Source: Apricaphanius iberus (Eukaryota; Chordata; Actinopteri; Cyprinodontiformes; Aphaniidae). Taken from it: a stretch of 64,000 nt of DNA. Both the position numbers and the translations under genes were made by a program. The notes under the pieces were generated by a model. The model did no database searches. It had not been told where the DNA came from and saw only the letters and a list, made by a program, of their open reading frames with translations. Each line of letters starts with the position of its first letter. Position 1 is the stretch's first letter. Of this stretch, positions 44,466 through 56,619 are shown piece after piece. The stretch lies in the NCBI GenBank assembly GCA_028564705.1, contig JAPXFQ010001402.1, positions 434,001 to 498,000 of the forward strand, written 5' to 3'.

Positions 44466-44747
44466 TCATGCAGGCCACGGTTATCTCAAGGAAATTTCAA
44501 TCGAACGCAACTGGACTTGGTAATTTGTCTTGGAAGATGTTTCACCTCTTATCCAAGAGGCTTTATCAGTTCATGCTCGCCGCTGACCAGGCTGGGACTG
44601 GTCCAACTAACTGGTGTGGAGACTCAGCTATTTAACCTCTTGGAGTGCTTCTACCAGACTGATTATGTCATTGGATCCTTTGTGCTCTACGTCTTAACGA
44701 TGATCGTTGCCATGTCGCCTATTGGTGGAGGTTAGGTTTCGGCTTCA

Positions 44748-45149
44748 TTAGTTCCCTATTGTGTTATAACGACAGTGGTTGGAGTCACAGTTGTTTTTCT
44801 TATAAGAGGTTAAATGGTTGAGTCTCCTGGGTAGGGATGAAAGGGCAGCATTGTAAATTGGAGATTGGTGATGTTTCAGGCCTCCTCCTCTGTTAAGCGA
44901 TGGTTTCTCTACTTTTACATAGATGGCTTCTTTTACTCGTCTTTCAAACCATCTGTCCTCTCTGTCTAATATCTGAACATTGCTGTCCTCAAAGTAGAGG
45001 GCTTTATCCTTGAGATGTAAATGAACAGCAGAGTCAATGCCTGAGGAGTTAGCTCTCCTGTGTTGGGCCATGCGTTTGTACAGTGGTTGTGTGGTTTCAC
45101 CAATGTAGAGGTCCTTGCATTCTTCATTACATTGGATTGCATACACCAA
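44748..45149 (-). pseudogene. GIY-YIG endonuclease domain of the Penelope-like element
   Basis: The frame contains VYAIQCNEECKDLYIGETTQPLYKRMAQHR. In the GIY-YIG family these are the first strand, the YIG-type motif (LYIGET) and the catalytic Arg helix (KRMAQHR). DLHL-like and ERRVKEAIYV segments follow, the latter with the metal-binding Glu. The preceding Cys-rich linker (C-x-E-x-C) fits Penelope elements. It nicks DNA to start insertion. It is separated from RT by frameshifts, so the copy is inactive. Confidence 0.88.
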
Positions 45150-45399
45150 GTTGCTTTTGTGCGCGTGTGGTGTTCTGTCCTTGGGATTTACTAGTCTCTG
45201 TCTGAGTGTGTTGCTGGGTTTGAAATACAGAGGGATACTGAGTTTGTTAAAAATCCTCCTGAGTTTTTCAGAAATCCCAGACTAATGACTACATTGTTTT
45301 GTTTGTTTTCTTTTTCCACCACTTTGTTGGCTTTCCTTCTGGAACAAGCTGCAATTTTCACAAAAGTCCAGCTGGGGTAACCACAAGTTGTGAGGGTGT

Positions 45400-46255
45400 C
45401 TCTCACGTGCTTGCATTCTTCCCCTTGGGCCTGTGAGCTGGTGGATATGTTATCAGCTCTGTGTTGCAGGGTCCTGATAACACTAAGCTTGTGTTCCAGT
45501 GGGTGGTGTGAGATAAAAAGTAGGTATTGGTCTGTAGGTGGGGGTTTTCTGTATACCCCGATGTGGAGCCTTCAGTCCTTTCTCCTCTGGACGACACAAT
45601 CTAAAAACGGCAAACTATTGTCCTTGAAATCTTCTCTGGTGAATTCGATGTTTCTGTCCACTGAGTTTATGTGTTCAGTAAAAGCTTGCACCTCTTTGGT
45701 TTTGATTTTAACCCATGTGTCATCTACGTATCTGAACCAGTGGCTAGGTGTTATTCATTCAAAGGAGTTCAAAGCCCCGCACTCTACCTCCTCCATGTAT
45801 ATATTTGCCAAAATTGGAGAAACTGGTGAACCCATGGCACAGCCGTGTTTCTGTCTATAAAACTTGCCATTGAACTGGAAATATGTGGTGTTCAGGCACA
45901 ATTCCAGAAGTTGGCAAATGTGTTCATGTTTGAGTTTTGTTCTGTTTTGGAGGAAGTTGTCCCGTGTAAGTAGTTCTCTTACTGTGGCCAAGGCCTCCAT
46001 TGTAGGAATACAGGTGAAGAGTGAAGTCACGTCATAGGAAACAATTGTCTCATCTGGATCCATTTTTAGGTTCCGGACTTTGTTCACAAAGTCTATGGAG
46101 TTTTGGATGTGGTGTGGGTTGTTACCTACCAGAGGTGCCATGATATTGGCTATGTGTTTGGCTATATTGTATGTGACAGAGTTTATGCTGCTGACAATGG
46201 GCCTGAGCAGGGCCCCTTCTTTATGGATCTTGGGGCGTCCATATAGGTTAGACAT
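45400..46255 (-). pseudogene. Penelope-like reverse transcriptase
   Basis: A 166-residue minus-strand frame (45755-46255) has YGRPKIHKEGALLRPIVS, then IVSYDVTSLFTCIP with the first catalytic Asp, and GCAMGSPVSPILANIYME. A stop (TGA near 45753) follows, after which the same phase reads HWFRYVDDTWVKIK at about 45700-45745, carrying the YVDD catalytic pair. A further frame at 45403-45597 (TGYTENPHLQTNTYF-like, HTTHWNTSLVLSG) is the RT C-terminal part. All catalytic motifs are visible but the frame is broken. Confidence 0.85.
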
Positions 46256-46283
46256 GCAGCAAGAGTCAGCGTTGTCTTCTTAA

Positions 46284-48960
46284 AAAGACTCCAAAATCAA
46301 CAGGACACTCTTTCTCTTTAGCTTTTCTTGATATCTGCTTATGATTATTAGTAAATCAAATTCAATTCAGAAAAAGTTTTTTTCATCCTTTGGGGAATCT
46401 ATCGAAACCATGGATGGTCACAGTGCCCATATTTCATTAAATGATTGATGAAAGCAGATGATCGCAGTGGAAACAAAGCTTTAATTAAAGTAGAAAGAAA
46501 ACAGGTTGGTACCCAGACAGCTTGCCGGTCCATCACAGTGCATAGTGAAGACACACAGAACAACACATGCGCAGGGTCACATATACAATTTTGTGCAAGG
46601 TCTGAAAAATTGCTGTAAACAAAGTTCAATTTAATGTAATCAATCCAAAAAATTTAGTAAACGAAGAAACGAGAAATCTCGAAAGTTTCCTTGGCTGACC
46701 ACTGTGTCTATGATCTTCCACATTGCCTGTTTATTTGTGCTTCTTCAAATGAGCTTGAACAGCACACCTTAAAACCCCGGTCTGCTTTGAAATTGTTGTC
46801 TAAGAAAGACCTGGCTAACTCAGTATAAATATCTTGTGTCTTGTTTCTGTGCTCATTCTTGCCATGATAGGAAACTATCTTGCACAACCTCATCTTGGTA
46901 ACAGAGTTTGGCTCGTCCTCACCCAGTTTTAAACCTCCTACACAGCAGTTTCTTTTTCTGTTAATGAGTGTGTTTCAACCTAGGTGTGATATTAATTATT
47001 ATTAGCACCTGTATGGTATAATTACTTGATCATAAACCACATTATAATCCTACAAAATACCAGATAATCCCTTTGAAGGCAGAAGGTAGTAACATAAAAT
47101 ATTGATTTGGTTTAGTATTTTTTTTTTGCTCACTTTGCTATTAAACAATTCTTATTCACATTTCTGAAAGCATTTTTTTTTGTTTACAGCAATTTTTTTT
47201 ACACTTGTTCAAATATTTGCAAAGTACTGTATCTTAAGGTAGTTTAAAGCAGAAATTTCAAACCCACACTTGTTAACTTTAGGACAAAGCTGGAGTACCT
47301 GAAGATGCAAATGTGTCTGTAGAGAATTGAATACTCTATCTTAATTTGTAGTTGGGACCTCTTAATGTTTGCTTTTGTCTAAACGTGATTCTGGGTGCTG
47401 ACACTTTTCCATCCTTACATGCAAGTAGAAAGAGACAGAGGCTCCCACCTTTGTGGCATACCCTAGAATATAGATTTTTTTTCTTTTTTCCTCCCTTTTG
47501 AAATTTCTTTTTTTCTACTCTAAGGTGAACTTGGCTGTTAGATGTTGAAATTTGCAGTCTTTCTAACATGGCCTCTTCTCTTTTTGCTGTCAAGTTGTGT
47601 GCAGTGATGTAATTCAGAAGTGCAATGTCGGCACTCAAAAATCACATCATTATTGATCTCCAAATCAAGACAAACAAAAAAAAACTCCCTGCTTGTTTGC
47701 AGATGCTGCTTTTTTGGAAGAACTTAAGGGAAAATCACTGTTATGTTTTCTTTGATTTTCCAGGTTTGGGAGATTGTAATCTTCTAACTGATGTTTTGCT
47801 CTCTGATGAACTGGAGCCAGTGTTTTCCAGCTCAAAGAGATGAATTACAATTTTTTAGAGGATTTTGATTCTACATCATAAATAAACTCAATATGAAGTT
47901 TAAGGTTGTGTGGGTGACCACCTGTGTGTTTGCTGACAATAAGTGGTTTATAGTAGCATATCCCTAAACTCTTATTTGAATGCAAGAGGCATACATCTCT
48001 TTCAGAGTATCTTCTTCGCCTCCCTGTCATTTTTTTCTCCCCCTCCTCTGTCGTCTTCTATCTCTCGGTTTCAAAGTGATAAATTGATGTCTGCACAGAT
48101 CTCCTCATGCTGGAGACGTCACCACATCTCCCTGACAACACCCCCAGCCACTCAAGCACAAGGACATGCACGCATATAGCTGACATCTGGCACCAAGGAG
48201 TACCTTGAAGTGCGATCTCCGTGGAGAGGTGTGTAGATGAGGATGTCTGCGGCTATTGTGTTTAATCGCTGAAGCAACAAGATGTTGCTTGAATGTAGGA
48301 AAAAAAAAATTGTTGAGATACTTTAACTACAAATGATTAATATGCATCTCCAAGACGAGTGATGAGTGATTGACAAAGTACACACTTTGAGGTGCAGGAC
48401 TCTAGTTCAGAAAGATGGATTGCACTCGAAAAGCTTCCGTCTGCTTGTCTTCCTTAAATAACCATGACATTAACGGGATCTCACCTTCCTTAACTTTTAT
48501 TTAAAAACTGTTTCCATCCTGTTGTGATCAGTGGACATGAGTTCAGTCCCATCATTGTCAACAGGTAGTCTTATTCATCATTTGAGTTCAAAAATACTTT
48601 ATTAAACTTAAAACAAACTTAAAAATACTCCTTATTCAGCTGGTATGAAGAGCTATTATATTTTTGAAATCATTTTGACAGAGAGCTTTAAATAAATGTT
48701 TCTCTATTTTCTGTTTCTTTGGCAAAGGCAGCAGATCGAAGAGTTGAGCTGTTGGCAATTTATGAGATTTAATAACTTTAATAATGAATAGTTGATATAA
48801 TTCTGTATTCATTGTTTATAATTACATTGTTATTTTAAAACTGTTCCTAAAGATTTTCTCATCACAGGTTATTATCCAGCTATTTACCTCTTTTAGCCTG
48901 AGTTATTTTACAATAATATTAAGAAGAAATCACCGTGATGTTTTTCACTCTGCAGACAGC
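46284..48960. other. No gene recognised
   Basis: AT-rich unique-looking DNA. Short frames (for example 47336-47638 minus, 47943-48179 plus) have no motif and show no conserved composition. No repeat boundary was found. Confidence 0.5.
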
Positions 48961-49760
48961 AACTGTTGCCCCAGTTCTTTACCAGTCAAACCTTTAAGGG
49001 GGAGCAGTAATGGGAACACTACCATGGAACAAAACTCTGATGAAGGCTAAACTTGTCATGACGCTACACTCAGCTCCTGTCACTCCCTCATCATCATCAT
49101 CCGCACCTGTCTTCAATCTCCATCCACTCACCTCACCAGCTCCCGTTCCCTCAGTCAGCGCCAGATCATTGCAGGAGTATACTCCAGATGTCCACCGTGT
49201 GTTTTCCCTGACGTCCTCATCTTGATGTCCTGTGTCTTCGTTCCTGCCATTAGACCCCCACCATCACTCAGCACCTTAATCAACAGCTCTGCACTTTGCT
49301 TCTGCGTTTGGGTCCATACCTTCATGCACACATCCTGACAAAACTAGAGTTTGCCAAAAGGCAAACACACCAACACACCACCCCTACTGTGAAGCACTGT
49401 GGTGGCAACATCATCCTGTGGGAATGTATTTCAGCAGGAGGGTGTTTCAAAATATTAGGAATCTTGGAAGATGATTTTTTTCCATCTGCAAGAGAACTCT
49501 AGTTTAAGAGAACATTGACTCATTAACAACCCAAAGCACCCAAGTACTTTCTATATCAAAGAAAGTAAACATTTGATAACAGGACATAGAGGAAGTTTGT
49601 TCAAAGTCCAGACCTCAATCTAATAGATAATTTGTGGCAGTGCTTAACAGCTGATCTCCATGTAACATGACAGAACAGTTTAGCAGGAAGAATGGAGGAA
49701 AAATGGTGTGAATACCTTTTTATAAAAGTTGCATGTCAATCACCCTGGATAGATTTAGTC
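48961..49760 (+). mobile_element. Tc1-like transposon remnant with solo LTR inside
   Basis: Blocks such as CTAAACTAGAGTTTGCC (rejoined across the LTR), CTACTGTGAAGCACTGTGGTGG and CATCATCCTGTGGGAATG are the central part of a Tc1-like transposase gene. Later GACCTCAATCTAATAGATAATTTGTGGC corresponds to the PDLNPIE..W block. No frame survives. Confidence 0.75.
49054..49340 (+). repeat. Solo LTR
   Basis: 287 bp, TGTCATGACGC...CATCCTGACA, flanked by a perfect 5-bp target duplication AAACT at 49049-49053 and 49341-49345. The TGTCATG/CTGACA ends match those of the other short LTR elements here (2935, 26184, 62708), so it is probably a related family whose interior was removed by LTR-LTR recombination. 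Confidence 0.88.
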
Positions 49761-50999
49761 AGATTTTATTTTTCAGCACCACACTGAATCCAAACATCAA
49801 TTCAAATCTACATGGAAAGACTCGATGAGATGAAAGTCAACAAATTAAAATTCCAGACTTGACAGAAAAGTTGTGTGGTTGCCTGAAGAATGCCATAGAC
49901 ATTGCAATTGTCAGTCAGTTTAAGTATAACACAACTTAAAATTAGTTTTTGTATTGTTCACCTAACAAATTAGTTTTTTATTCAGCTGAATAGCGAAGGG
50001 TAAACGTGATCATTTTTGGAGGGAAAAAAGTGTTGAAAAGAGTCATTATGATCTATGTTTCACATTCTCAAAAAGCTGATATTTTAACAGGAGTGTGGAC
50101 ACTTTTAATAGCCACTATAATTCTGACCAGATACACAAAATCATTGAATATTCTAGTGACTCTTTGATGTGGTAAGATCATTGTTAATGATAGCAACCCA
50201 GCACTATCTGCAACAAATATCTTTGCTATTAAGCATTTAATAAAAGTGTGACAGGTTTATTTAAAGGTTTATTAAATCGTGTTTCCACGAATCTCTGTGA
50301 CATCTCTGGACTGGAGTTTTAAAATTCCAGATGTTTGCTTTTCTCTTGGTGCCATTAAGTTTTTTTTTTTTTTTTTCTTTAAATGTCACCACTGAGTTTT
50401 ACTCCAGTAGCACACATTCTTCACTTTTAAACCTGAAAAATAAGGTTTACACACTGGCATGTTTGTTTGCATTCAAAAACCAGGAAAAAAGAACATTATT
50501 AACATTACACTAGTCTTCCCATTTCTTTCTAAAGAGAAATCAACAGCTAGGTGTTGAAATGTAATTCCAAGTATCTCTTGCATTTAGGAAGTACGTGCTG
50601 GTCCTGGTGAATAATTAACCTCGTGGGAAGAAGAAGGATTAGCTGGCATTAGTCTCAAAATGCTCATGGGATTCTGCAGTTGAATGGCTCACTTTCTGCC
50701 TCTTCTTCTGCTTTCCATCCTTTCTCTCTGCCTTTTCTACACCAGCTGGACTTGGGAGTGTGGCCTCCTCTGGGAACTGTCCTCTTACAGGTTGCTGTCC
50801 TGAATTGCACATGAGTGATTAAGAATCCTCCTCCTCCTTTGGGGTTGGGAGAGTTTTATGCCTGAAGATGTGGAGCTTCTGGTCTAAGACTTGCAGCTGC
50901 AATGATGATGCCCTTAAGCAATTTTTGCATTTTAAACTTAAATTCATTACCCTCTAATTTCTTAGTTCTTTTCTAAAAAAGCATGCTTGTTAAAGTAAT
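49761..50999. other. No gene recognised
   Basis: AT-rich unique-looking DNA with a poly(T) run near 50360-50377. No coding or repeat signal is seen. Confidence 0.5.
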
Positions 51000-51358
51000 A
51001 TGTGTTTAAAATATTTCTTAGAATCGTATGGTCTTTATCCGAGCTTTATCATGCAGTGCAGTATCAAAATTTAAAGAATCTATTGTATTTCAATTTTCCT
51101 CAGTATCTCAGAGTAACACAACGGAAGGCAGCAATTTATTCTCTATCCCTTCACAAATTGATGGTCTGGTTCATAGCATTACTTCTTCATTGGATCTGGC
51201 ATTAGACAGTGTAGCCCCAGCATAGCCATAGGAGGTTGAATGACTGGTTTAATTCAGAACTGCGTACTTTAATGCAGAAATTGGAGAGAGAAAAAGGTGC
51301 TCTACACACCAAGGATTCCTATTTAAATGGGAAATTCTTTTCTTTTTCTTTTTTTTAA

Positions 51359-52201
51359 GCAAATATTACGCTCATTTACTCACCCAGACCAGTTTGGAGC
51401 CACTTGGAGTCCTTCAGGAGGAGAATATATCCAGTCGCGATCAGTGTATATCCATACAATGGGAGTCAATCAGGGCAGGAGATTTGCAGCCTGTGATAAG
51501 GCATTAGCTTTCCCAAAAGTCCTTAATTTAACCATTTTTTGTAATGAATAGTCAGCGATATTCTCCTGTGAGTTCAAATTTATTACAGGTCCTAAGGTAT
51601 TAGGTTCTGGGTTTTTTTACAGGCTTTAAATGTAACCAATTCCAATTTACACTAACCTGGGATTTCAATAACGCTGCAGCCGCCCGCCATTTTAGTAGGT
51701 TGGTCTGCGTAGGTTTGTGTAGGTTGGGGAAAGGGAGCCTGTAGAAGCTTACATTAGTCCAATTGGTTATTCGGCTACTGCAATTTGGAAACACACAAAG
51801 GCAAACCATGCTGATGTCCGCAGTAGCAAGTTCTGTCTAACCGACTGCCATAGAGCATAGTAGTCCTGCTCAGACTACAACCAGGATAGAGCACAGCAGT
51901 GACGTAATTAAAATCGTCGCGACAGTGTAGTTTTAGACCGAAAATCAACCCGGACCTGATCAAATAAGCACTTTTGAGATGTTCTGAACTCTGAGGGGAG
52001 TACTGCTAACAATTAATAACAAAACATGGTTAAATTAATTAAATTAATTTTGGGGCAGATAATGCCTTATTACAGGCGGCAACTCTCATGCCCTGATTGA
52101 CTCCCATTACATGGATATATGCTGGATCAATATAAACTTCTCTCAAAGGACTCCAAGTAGCTCCTAACTTGTCTGTGTGACCAAATAAATTTAATATTTG
52201 C
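51359..52201. mobile_element. Long-TIR DNA transposon with THAP-like exon
   Basis: About the first 150 bp and last 150 bp are inverted copies: TTGGAGTCC, ATATATCCAT, AATGGGAGTCAATCAGGGCA and AATAAGGCATTA-type blocks occur in mirror order. The left flank is TTAA (51355-51358) and the right flank TAAA, suggesting a decayed TTAA target site. A TTAA target plus a THAP finger would fit the Kolobok superfamily; P-like elements also carry THAP. It sits inside an L2 copy. Confidence 0.75.
51600..51809 (-). CDS. THAP-like zinc finger exon
   Basis: The 69-codon minus-strand frame starts MVCLCVFPNCSSR and continues FYRLPFPNLHK and LLKWRAA. THAP fingers begin with closely spaced Cys residues (C-x-C...C here), an N-C-S/N-R turn, an F-x-x-(L/F)-P motif and a W in the helix before the final C-x2-H. 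The end of the finger is not in this frame. A donor-like CAG/GTTAGT at about 51653 suggests splicing to a lost exon. The domain would bind transposon ends. This may be a partial gene in a deleted element. Confidence 0.55.
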   Translation of the reverse strand: MVCLCVFPNCSSRITNWTNVSFYRLPFPNLHKPTQTNLLKWRAAAALLKSQVSVNWNWLHLKPVKKPRT

Positions 52202-52734
52202 TAAAACTAAGATCCAGGTTGGAAAAAAAACTAACTTCCTCTTTAACTTACCGAGTTACAGCGCTGTTGAGCCAACCATTCCTCCAGTTCTCATCAGAGA
52301 TGACTTTATGGGCTTCTTCCTGAATAAAATGTATTTTATTGAAGTGTAATTAATTGGCCTCCTACCAAACATGAATACTTCTCTCTCAGTAAGTGAGGCA
52401 GCATCAGAAGCAACTGTATAACCGTGTTTGTGTTTGGACTGCTTTGATTCAGATTCATCTAAACCATCAACTTGTATGTTGGACCCAACCTCAGCCATTT
52501 TATTTAAGCAAGTGTTCCCTTTGGTTACTGGTCCTATTTTAGATATGATGAATCTATTCTTAGTAAATTGATACATACCATAGGAATTTAACGTTGCTGT
52601 AATTAAACCTTTACTTAATAAACCTTTTGATCAAAATGACTTAATATATTATAGAGCTATATCTGATCTTCCTTCATTATCTTAAATCCTTTAGAAAATG
52701 GTTGCTAAAAGAGTCTTTGAGAATCTAGAGTAAC

Positions 52735-52962
52735 TTGTATGAAGAATTTCTGTCAGGTTTTAGAGCTCATCATAGCACTGAAGCAGCCCTAGTGAAAGTT
52801 TCTAATAATACACTCATGGCCTCAGATAATGAACTTGTGACTGTTCTGGTCTTGTTAGATCTTGTTGCTGCTTTTGACACAGTCAATCACAATATTCTCT
52901 TAGAAAATATTGAATATGTTGCAGGGATCAAACAAACAGCACTAGGCTGGTTTACACCTTAA
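52735..52962 (+). pseudogene. L2 reverse transcriptase fragment
   Basis: The frame has SGFRAHHSTEAALVKV and LVLLDLVAAFDTVNHNILL, the L2 RT block with the first catalytic Asp, then GIKQTALGWF. It is collinear with 5390-5590. The later catalytic block is absent because the copy ends near 53025. Confidence 0.85.
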
Positions 52963-53025
52963 TTTTTCAAACAGATTCCAGTTTGTTTTTATTAATGATA
53001 AATCTTCACACTCAAGGCTTACTTT

Positions 53026-53232
53026 TCTAGTTCCAGCAATGAGCATGTTACCAGGAACACAGTTTAAAAGAACAATGGGCACAATAGCCATTACTTTGTA
53101 CAACATGTCTGATGATGATTTAGTGCTTGTGGAGGGATTGATTATTTGGGGGGGGGGGATGAAATTAAACTGATAAGAAATATTGGCACAGAAAATAAAA
53201 GTTGGCATTGAAAAATATACTTAATAAACTAT
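53026..53232. other. Short spacer with G run
   Basis: Unassigned sequence between the L2 end and a MITE, with a nine-G run near 53150. Confidence 0.5.
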
Positions 53233-53855
53233 AATCTTAATTTTGAAAAATGTAGTGAAAAATTACTGTATTGAAAGTGAAACAAAAATTGAAAGAGAAA
53301 ATATTTAAACGAAACGCAAAATATATTAAAACAATCAACTCACAATCAAGTTTTCACTCTTTCATCTTTTTTTCAATACTCATTCAGATAATACTCATTT
53401 AACGTTGTGTAGGCGAGTGAGGGGCAGGACTTCAGAGGCGTAATGTACAGCCTTCAGCTGTGACTGAGTTGAGTTGGCCTGTTTTACTACCCGTTCTCTA
53501 ACCCAGCAATAAAGGTCACTTGTAGTTCTTTTAAATATCTTCATTTCTAAAATGTCCATGTACTATGGCAAAACGAACTGCTATAGGCAGCTTCTTAAAC
53601 CACTAGGCCACCATGAGAAATTGGCCGTCGACAAACCTTTTTGTGCATTTAATCCCCAAAGACAGGAAGCAAACAGCACTTTGTTTATGAGTTATATAAG
53701 ATATTAAAATTAAAGAAAGTTATTGCAGTGGAATTATGGAGTAAATTTTTCAATTAATATATTTAGTTTCATTGAATTTTTTTTCACTTACAGTTTTTGT
53801 TTCAATTTCAATACAAACATTTTCCCTACATTTATTTAAGATTCAAAATTAAGAT
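53233..53855. mobile_element. MITE with about 60-bp TIRs
   Basis: The left end ATCTTAATTTTGAA...AATGTAG, then TGTATTGAAAGTGAAACAAA, recurs as the reverse complement at the right end (53795-53855) with small gaps. The 620-bp interior has no transposase. The target duplication could not be fixed, so the superfamily is open. Confidence 0.7.
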
Positions 53856-53869
53856 CACATGTCATTGTG

Positions 53870-54030
53870 CCCCTGTGTAACGCACTTAGCCCCAAATTGC
53901 CTACCAATGATTGTATCGTTGTATGAATGTGAGTGCGAATAGGTGAATGTGGCTCCAGTTTAAGCGCTTTGAGTGGTCAACATGACTAGAAAAGCGCTAG
54001 ATAAATTCAGTCCATTTACCATTCAAAAAA
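53870..54030 (+). mobile_element. LINE/SINE 3' tail fragment
   Basis: CCCCTGTGTAACGCACTTAG...TTTAAGCGCTTTGAGTGGTC and AAAAGCGCTAGATAAATTCAGTCC resemble the common fish LINE 3' terminus ending 'gcgctatacaag...ccatttacc'. No coding part is present. Confidence 0.55.
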
Positions 54031-55444
54031 AATAATAGTAATGCTCAGTGGCTTGAACTAGAAATAGTAATAGTAACACCTTATGACACTTTTTCACATC
54101 ATTACTTAAAAAGTGTTCATACTCACAGTAAAGCAGTACCAAGTAGTGCATTACCAGGATCACTGCTGTTAAGTCATCTTGATTGACAGAAGGTTGCTGA
54201 AATAAAGGTTCATTACTGTAACCTTAAAGCCCTGTGGTATTTATAAAGGATACGTTTATCATTTCCAAAATTGGGGCACTAATCAAAGGGTACAATTACT
54301 TAAATAAGTTGGTGAGGGACTGGGTACAAATGCAAGTTGAATGTTTAGATGAGGCTAATATTTTTGATACTTCTGGAAGATCGACTAAATCAAAACAATC
54401 CAAATGCTAAATGAGGTTTACAGTTCCCTCCGATGCTGCCTCACTGAGAAATATGTAATTATTTTTAGGAAGAAGGCAATGATTTTATATACTGTTTTAG
54501 AAATAATTTCATGCATGAAGACTCCCATTAGTCATCACATTTTCCTCTTTCTATGCAGTTTCCCCCTATGCATTTGATATAGCAGCTACTTCCCAGAAGT
54601 TGCCTTGTTTGTCCAGTGACTTAGCATGAATTTGTTTATTAAATAGAAAACTATGGAGTACAGTCAAATCAAAAAATATTTTTGCCTCATTTGCTGTACA
54701 GGTGGCAAAGGAGTCAAAAAACCTTGTACAAGATTTTTGTCTAATTTTAGCAAGTTTAAAGGAGAATTTTTTTCTTGATTGTTTGGAAACTAAATAACAA
54801 AAGCAGAATATCCATGACTGTCATTTTATTGTTACCACACTAGGGAAACTGCAGCAGCATATTAAAGCTTTCTGTCAGGCTGATGGTGTCCAAGAAAAAA
54901 CAAAAAAACAAAAGAGATGTGTTTTGCTGTTAGTCTGTGCGTTTTTTTACCTTTAGGCTGATAGTATTAAATCTTTCAATAAATGAATAAATAAATAAAT
55001 TTCTTAGGAAAGTTTAAAAAAACAACTACAAAAAAACCTAAAACTCCCTCTTACTTGAAGGTTTAGATGGGATGAGAGAAATCATCGGGGAAATTAGGAT
55101 AAACACTGTATTTTTGCATAGAGGATATTTAGATTATTATCCAGGCCCGGAATGTTATTTGTATGTTGGTATATGTGCAATTCCTCTGCGATGATTAAAA
55201 ATGGATTAGTCTAATCAGCCTTCTAATGTTTGAAGCGGTTCTGAGGAAAGGTGGTGCAAATCCACATAGTAAGCAGGAAGAATAAGGGCTTTGTGTATGT
55301 GCTTTGTTTGCTATCTAGATATCATTTAAAGTAGGAAATGTCCAACCATGGAAAAGCAAATGGGCCACATCGACGGAACATTCCAAATATTCTGTTTAAT
55401 GTCTGGCCCGGCAAAACCTCAGAGCAAGAAGACACAAAAATATT
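54031..55444. other. No gene recognised
   Basis: AT-rich unique-looking DNA with A-rich and (AAT)-rich patches. Nothing assignable. Confidence 0.5.
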
Positions 55445-55695
55445 TTGGTAGTAACTCTGTTTCTTATCATGCTCACATGTTCATGCTCCTATTCTAGAAT
55501 TGCCCTGCTCTGGGTGGCTGCATGTTGGAGTGGCTCTTTTAGATACATATTGACTTTTGGTTTTTTGGACATTGCTTTCCCGTTTTTCTTAGCGAAGAAT
55601 TGCATTTTTTGGACCTGTGTGCATTGTGGGTTTTTGTCCTGTGAAGTTGGAAGGATTTTTTCTGTTGATTTTTTACTTTTTGCTAATTTTTTATT

Positions 55696-56347
55696 ATGTG
55701 TAATCATAGCAACAAGGTGGTTTACAGCCAGGAGCAGCTGATTAATATTAAGAAAGCTGGAATAATACCTCAACTGAAGCCACTAATCCCTGAAGAGTTG
55801 AAAAGGAGAAGGCGAGGATGCAGAGCAGGAGCGCGAAGGAGACAGACAAAGAGGAAATTAAAATCATCTCTTCCATCAATCATAATGGGAAATGTGAGAT
55901 CACTAGCTAACAAGATGGATGAACTTCAAGCCCTGACAAGGATTCAGCCTGAGTATCGGCAATGCAGTATTATGTGCTTCACTGAGACGTGCTTACAGGA
56001 TTATATTCCAGACTCTAACGTGTCTCTGCCAGGCTTTCTGATTGTACGAGCAGACAGAGATCTAAAGAGGAGCGGAAAAAGAAAAGGAGGTGGAGTAGCA
56101 GTGCTTGTTAATAACAGATGGTGTCATCCAGGACATGTTACTGTGAAGTGTCGTCTCTGCAGCCCAGATATTGAACTCTTGGCAGTAAGCCTACGTCCAT
56201 ATTATTTACTAAGAGAGTTCACCAATGTTATTTTGGCAGTTGTTTACATTTCACCTTCAGCCGTTGCCGACCATGCATGTGATGTCATCAGTTCTGTTGT
56301 CGCTAAGCTACAGACCCAGCACCCCAATGCATTTGTGGCAATATCTG
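55696..56347 (+). pseudogene. LINE AP-endonuclease, N-terminal part
   Basis: After a basic N-terminal stretch (RRRRGCRAGARRRQTKRK) the frame shows MGNVRSLANKMDEL (the Asn motif of AP endonucleases), CFTETCLQ (the metal-binding Glu) and GGGVAVLVNNRWC, then AVVYISPS and a final ISG just before the transposon. The family enzyme nicks target DNA for priming. The frame runs on into Harbinger sequence and stops at 56439. Confidence 0.85.
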
Positions 56348-56619
56348 AGGTCTCAATTAAAAAACATTGCGTAGGATCCCTACTAAAAGTGTACGTACGA
56401 CCAAAACAAAAAGTTTGCGTACGCCAAAACGATTTCTGATTTATGAAACCATGCCTACGCACAGGTGTAAGCAATTTCCCTTTATAAATCACGGTCTTCT
56501 TGGAAGTTTGCGCACGTGAAATTGGCTCATATCCCGCCCTGAACACGCCCAAATCTGGCTATAAAAGGTCAATGCAAAGCAGGACATGAATATTGATGCA
56601 TATGAAGAAGAGAGGAAGT

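Larger units (their letters stand above)
44466..46283 (-). mobile_element. Penelope-like retroelement, 5' truncated
   Basis: The minus strand encodes the C-terminal RT half, then a GIY-YIG endonuclease, then the terminal segment KASWIRGETSSKTN-type (44535-44580), in the order typical of fish Penelope/Poseidon elements. The 5' end stops within RT near 46283, a usual truncation. Confidence 0.88.
51000..53025 (+). mobile_element. L2 LINE, split by a long-TIR transposon
   Basis: 51000-51358 carries the stretch before the RT domain, with the AGACAGTGTAGCCCC block shared with 4595. 52202-53025 continues with TTGTTGAGCC-like and RT sequences. The copy stops abruptly near 53025, so the 3' UTR and tail are missing. 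Confidence 0.8.

Noticed and set aside
45390..45860. 156-codon plus-strand ORF
   Set aside because: It is the antisense shadow of the Penelope-like RT on the minus strand.
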